64,000 nucleotides of DNA from Autumnicola tepida (GTDB taxonomy: Bacteria; Bacteroidota; Bacteroidia; Flavobacteriales; Flavobacteriaceae): the NCBI RefSeq assembly GCF_031846485.1, contig NZ_JAVRHQ010000001.1:434001-498000 (forward strand), read 5' to 3'. Below are positions 60,696 to 64,000 of this stretch, one piece after another. Numbering within the stretch: the first letter of the stretch is position 1; every line of letters starts with the position of its first letter. The notes beneath the pieces were generated by a model. It had not been told where the DNA came from and ran no database searches. It saw nothing but the letters and a program-made list of their open reading frames with translations. Made by a program: the position numbers and the translations under genes.

Positions 60696-61763
60696 TTATA
60701 AAGTATTGATATTGTTTAAATCTTCAAAGGCTTTTTTAAGACGGGCTTTAAAAGTAAGTTCTCCTTCACGAACCCAAACCCTTGGGTCATAATGCTTTTT
60801 ATTTGGTACGTCTGTTCCTTCAGGATTACCAATTTGCGCGGCAAGATAATCTTTCTTGTTGCCCATATAATCGCGGATTCCTTCTAGATAAGCATATTGA
60901 AGATCTGTGTCGATATTCATTTTAATAACTCCGTATCCAATTCCTTCACGAATTTCTTCAACAGTAGAACCACTTCCGCCGTGGAATACAAAATCGATAT
61001 GATTTTCTTTTAATCCAAATTTCTTGGAAACAAATTCCTGTGAATTTTTAAGGATTACAGGGGTGAGTTTTACATTTCCGGGCTTGTATACGCCGTGAAC
61101 ATTTCCAAAAGCAGCGGCAATAGTAAATTGTGGACTAACTTTGCTCAATTCTTCATAAGCATAAGCTACTTCTTCAGGCTGTGTATATAACTTTGAAGAA
61201 TCGATACCTGTATTGTCCACACCGTCTTCTTCACCACCGGTAACGCCAAGTTCAATTTCCAGCGTCATGCCCATTTTGCTCATTCTCTCCAGGTATTTTT
61301 TGCAAAGCTCAATATTTTCTTCAATTGGCTCTTCAGAAAGATCTATCATGTGGGAGCTGTAAAGCGGCTTTCCAAAATGCTCGTAATGTTTTTCGCTGGC
61401 ATCCAGCAACCCATCGATCCATGGCAATAGTTTTTTCGCACAATGGTCGGTATGAAGAATTACGGTTGCCCCGTAAGCTTCTGCCAGTTCGTGAATATGT
61501 TTTGCGCCGGCTACAGCACCTGCAATTGCAGCTTTCTGATTTTCGTTAGAAAGGCCTTTCCCGGCATTAAATTGCGCTCCACCATTGGAAAACTGAATGA
61601 TTACAGGAGAATTTAGCTCTGCTGCAGTTTCCATTACCGCATTGGCACTACTGGATCCAATAATGTTCACAGCAGGAAGGGCAAAGCCCTTTTCCTTGGC
61701 ATATTTAAAGATTTCCTGAACTTCGTTTCCTGTGGCTACGCCTGGTTTAATGTTATGACTCAT
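60696..61763 (-). CDS. fbaA: class II fructose-bisphosphate aldolase
   Basis: This 355-residue zinc-dependent aldolase of glycolysis/gluconeogenesis cleaves fructose 1,6-bisphosphate. It has VIQFSNGGAQF, the zinc-binding ILHTDHCAKKLLPW, the glycine-rich FHGGSGST segment and KMNIDTDLQYAY. The length matches the E. coli FbaA type (about 358). It is preceded by a good -7 box and followed by a strong terminator, so it is monocistronic. Confidence 0.97.
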   Translation of the reverse strand: MSHNIKPGVATGNEVQEIFKYAKEKGFALPAVNIIGSSSANAVMETAAELNSPVIIQFSNGGAQFNAGKGLSNENQKAAIAGAVAGAKHIHELAEAYGATVILHTDHCAKKLLPWIDGLLDASEKHYEHFGKPLYSSHMIDLSEEPIEENIELCKKYLERMSKMGMTLEIELGVTGGEEDGVDNTGIDSSKLYTQPEEVAYAYEELSKVSPQFTIAAAFGNVHGVYKPGNVKLTPVILKNSQEFVSKKFGLKENHIDFVFHGGSGSTVEEIREGIGYGVIKMNIDTDLQYAYLEGIRDYMGNKKDYLAAQIGNPEGTDVPNKKHYDPRVWVREGELTFKARLKKAFEDLNNINTL

Positions 61764-61784
61764 AATTTTAGTTAATTAGGCTTA

Positions 61785-61792
61785 CAAAAATA
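61785..61792 (-). promoter_or_regulatory. fbaA -7 box
   Basis: On the minus strand TATTTTTG matches TAnnTTTG and lies 21 bases ahead of the ATG, which gives a very short leader. Confidence 0.4.
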
Positions 61793-61807
61793 AGAAAATA
61801 AGTTGGC

Positions 61808-64000
61808 TTAAAAAGGATAATTGATCCCTACATTATAAACGGCGTGGTTGAAGTTGTAATTTTGGAACCACCTGTCGCCTGCAGGAAGTGCGGGATTGTA
61901 GGTTTTAAATCCTATATCGAACCTTAGAACAAAAAAACTAAAGTCGTACCGCAGGCCAAAGCCGCTGCCTATGGCAATCTCATCAAGGTCTGAAATGGAG
62001 GTGAAAGTAGAGGCTTCATCTTCAACAATATCAAGAACATTCCAGATATTTCCCACATCTACGAAAAATGCGCTGTTTAAAGCACCAAACAAATTGTAGC
62101 GGTATTCAAAATTAAAGGCCAGCTTCATATTTGCCTCGTTAAATTCACTTCTTCCGCCGCTGCCTCCAGGGCCAAGATCGTACGCCTGCCACGCGCGATT
62201 ATCGTTGGGGCCTCCGGCAAAAAAACTGCGGGTAAACGGAATGCTGTTAGCGTTCCCGTAAGGAATAGCGATGCCCCCAAAAGCCCTGAGGGCAAAAATA
62301 TTGTCATGGCCAAGGTCCCAGTGTTTTATATAATCTATCTCTGGTTTTACATATTGTGAAAAAGCCACTCCCATGATTTCATAATTTCCATTCTCGTTTT
62401 TATCTGCTCCTGCCAGGCTTGATGCGGCCGATAGAATATTTCCCGCTGTCTCTATTTTAAATCGTAAACGGGAAAATTCCTCGTCGTACAAATTTTCTTT
62501 GGTGTTCCATAAATAGGTGAAATTGCTGGCGAATATCAGGTTGTTTTCAGTAAGACGCCTTTTACGCTCCCTTATATTTATAACATTTTGTCGCTGATTT
62601 TCTGTAAGGCCGCTGGTTGTATTTTCATTATTGTTTACGGCTTCAATAAAATTTTCCGCGCCAGTGGGGATAGTCAGCTGTCCACTCGTGTTTAAAAAAG
62701 AAGGATCGGTGACCACATTGGGCGATTGTACGATGTCGTTTAATTCACTGTAAGAATTACGGTACACATTGAAGTAATTATTGGTGTTAAGATTTCTTAC
62801 ATATTGAAGGTTTATTAAATCCAGCCGATTGGAGACCTTTCGGGAAGGATTCCATTTATAGTTAAGGGTAGAGGAGAGGTTTTGCTTATCCAAACCTATG
62901 TTGTTCTGCGTGCTTAGCCCTAAGCTAAGAGTTGTAAAAGGAGACATGTAGCCCGGGATGAATTCTTCAGTTTCAAAAGGGAAAAATATCCGTGGGAAAA
63001 TAAGGTTTACATCTGCCCCAATTTCAGAAATATCAAAAAAACGGTCTTCATCCCTGCTTGCCGCGGCATCTGTAGAAGAACCTATGCTTCCACGGCCCGC
63101 GATTTCCAGGTTTTCTGCTCCGCCAAAAATGTTCCTGATTAAAAGGGAGCCTCCAAACCCAATCCCGAATTTCTGAATATTACTTTGGGAAATATCAAAA
63201 TCAAAGCCCAGGGAATATTTTTGTTGCGGGGTTAGAAAGATATTAGCTATAAGGGCTGTATTGGTGGAATCTGCAGGATCTGGATTGTACTGGATATTTG
63301 GATATTTAAAGACCCTCATGGAATTAAGCCTGCTATAGGTTCGTGTCCTGGCAAGGTCACTGTATGTACGGCCGGGCCTTATAAAAACCGCATCGGTAAT
63401 AGCTTCAGGTTTATATTCCAGATCCCCAAAACTGTAGATGGTAAAATTACCCACCTGGGCACTATCTGTTACCGGTTCATTACGGTTGGCGTAGGTGTAA
63501 TCGGTAAAAACATTTACTTTGCTTATCTCATATATTTTAAAGGGAACGCGATAGGTGGAATCTCCATTAGTGACCTGGCGGTTGTTGATGATTATGGTTG
63601 TGTTAACTTTATGATTGGTATTAATAGTATCAGCATCAAAATTTAGATATTCCTGCTCGAAATTATAAACTCCGTTATTTCTGAAGAGTTGGGTGAGACG
63701 GTCCCTTTCCGCATTAAAATCAAGGGTCCTGTACTGCTGATTGGTCTTTATTTCGGATTCTGCACGATGGCTTTCATAAATAGAATCCAATACCGGGGAA
63801 TCAATATCGGTTTTGATGGAATCTACCTTGTAGGCTTTATGAGTATTTACATAATATTCCACCTTGGCCCTCTTTTCTTTTTTTTCTGAAGGAATAATGG
63901 AATAGTCAGTTTCTACATTAAACCAGCCATTGTTCCAGTACCACGACTGAAGGCGGTTAACAGACTTCCTGGCATCTTCTTCGTTTACAATTACCGGTGC
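61808..64000 (-). CDS. tamL: BamA/TamA-family outer membrane protein (TamL-like), partial
   Basis: This gene runs off the right edge. The frame stays open to 64000 (46 further codons before the GTG at 63862), so at least 730 residues belong to it. POTRA-like repeats occupy the first 220 residues (KVNVFTDYTYAN, ITDAVFIRPGRTYSDLARTR). The C-terminal part is an Omp85 barrel with RSFFAGGPNDNRAWQAYDLG, the family's conserved loop-6 region, and a final strand NHAVYNVGINYPF. It resembles Bacteroidota TamL, which assembles proteins in the outer membrane. The signal region and N terminus are outside the window. Confidence 0.9.
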   Translation of the reverse strand, partial: APVIVNEEDARKSVNRLQSWYWNNGWFNVETDYSIIPSEKKEKRAKVEYYVNTHKAYKVDSIKTDIDSPVLDSIYESHRAESEIKTNQQYRTLDFNAERDRLTQLFRNNGVYNFEQEYLNFDADTINTNHKVNTTIIINNRQVTNGDSTYRVPFKIYEISKVNVFTDYTYANRNEPVTDSAQVGNFTIYSFGDLEYKPEAITDAVFIRPGRTYSDLARTRTYSRLNSMRVFKYPNIQYNPDPADSTNTALIANIFLTPQQKYSLGFDFDISQSNIQKFGIGFGGSLLIRNIFGGAENLEIAGRGSIGSSTDAAASRDEDRFFDISEIGADVNLIFPRIFFPFETEEFIPGYMSPFTTLSLGLSTQNNIGLDKQNLSSTLNYKWNPSRKVSNRLDLINLQYVRNLNTNNYFNVYRNSYSELNDIVQSPNVVTDPSFLNTSGQLTIPTGAENFIEAVNNNENTTSGLTENQRQNVINIRERKRRLTENNLIFASNFTYLWNTKENLYDEEFSRLRFKIETAGNILSAASSLAGADKNENGNYEIMGVAFSQYVKPEIDYIKHWDLGHDNIFALRAFGGIAIPYGNANSIPFTRSFFAGGPNDNRAWQAYDLGPGGSGGRSEFNEANMKLAFNFEYRYNLFGALNSAFFVDVGNIWNVLDIVEDEASTFTSISDLDEIAIGSGFGLRYDFSFFVLRFDIGFKTYNPALPAGDRWFQNYNFNHAVYNVGINYPF

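Overview
The window reads as a chromosomal segment of a marine-type Flavobacteriaceae bacterium (Bacteroidota, in the Gramella/Salegentibacter neighbourhood). This rests on the short 287-residue primary sigma factor, an Omp85 protein of the TamL kind, an AccD without zinc-finger cysteines, TAnnTTTG-type -7 boxes, A-rich start regions with few Shine-Dalgarno sites, and low GC. The genus is an inference.

Region 1 (1-26.5 kb, all plus strand, mostly touching or overlapping genes) is a defence island. A type I restriction-modification operon (half-size S, an unknown 141-residue protein, HsdM, HsdS, HsdR, and a YgjP-type metalloprotease) carries an internal cargo. That cargo is an SMC/RloC-like ATPase, a catalytically dead Argonaute whose last codons overlap a two-helix membrane protein, and a 1246-residue SEC-C protein ending in a PD-(D/E)XK-like nuclease motif. 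It is followed by a metallo-beta-lactamase-fold protein overlapping a 1947-residue trypsin-like protease/STAND NTPase, which resembles type 1 AVAST, and then by three tandem overlapping genes for about 80-residue paralogues that I do not recognise. An AlbA/HATPase (Schlafen-like) gene closes the run.

Region 2 (26.5-47.1 kb) is accessory DNA with many remnants. Repeats encoding the same C-terminal peptide on the minus strand lie at 26.6, 29.35, 46.74 and 46.97 kb. The first follows the intact AlbA gene and the last two follow a broken AlbA 3' end, which suggests repeated insertion or duplication at one site. Inside are a decayed sigma-70 region 4, a secreted 531-residue protein, a decayed histidine kinase/response regulator pair next to an intact pair, a small lipoprotein, and a decayed zinc-ribbon/TM2-like gene. 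A minus-strand cluster of about 10 kb then holds two DUF4236 proteins, two TerB-like proteins (one fused to BRCT), a voltage-gated K+ channel, a VWA-like lipoprotein, an SNase lipoprotein, a Cys-rich SH3 protein and several small proteins. It looks like a stress or defence locus without a name.

Region 3 (47.1-64 kb) is mostly core genome: two paralogous small proteins, an aldehyde dehydrogenase, a YpdA-like flavoprotein, rpe, twin BLUF photoreceptors, a phytoene-desaturase-like flavoprotein, an NmrA-like SDR, rpoD, pnp, rpsO, accD, fbaA and a tamL-like gene that runs off the right edge. Clear intrinsic terminators follow rpoD, pnp, rpsO and fbaA. The rpoD-pnp spacer carries a GC-rich repeat and degenerate tandem repeats.

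I saw no tRNA, rRNA, CRISPR array or intact transposase.
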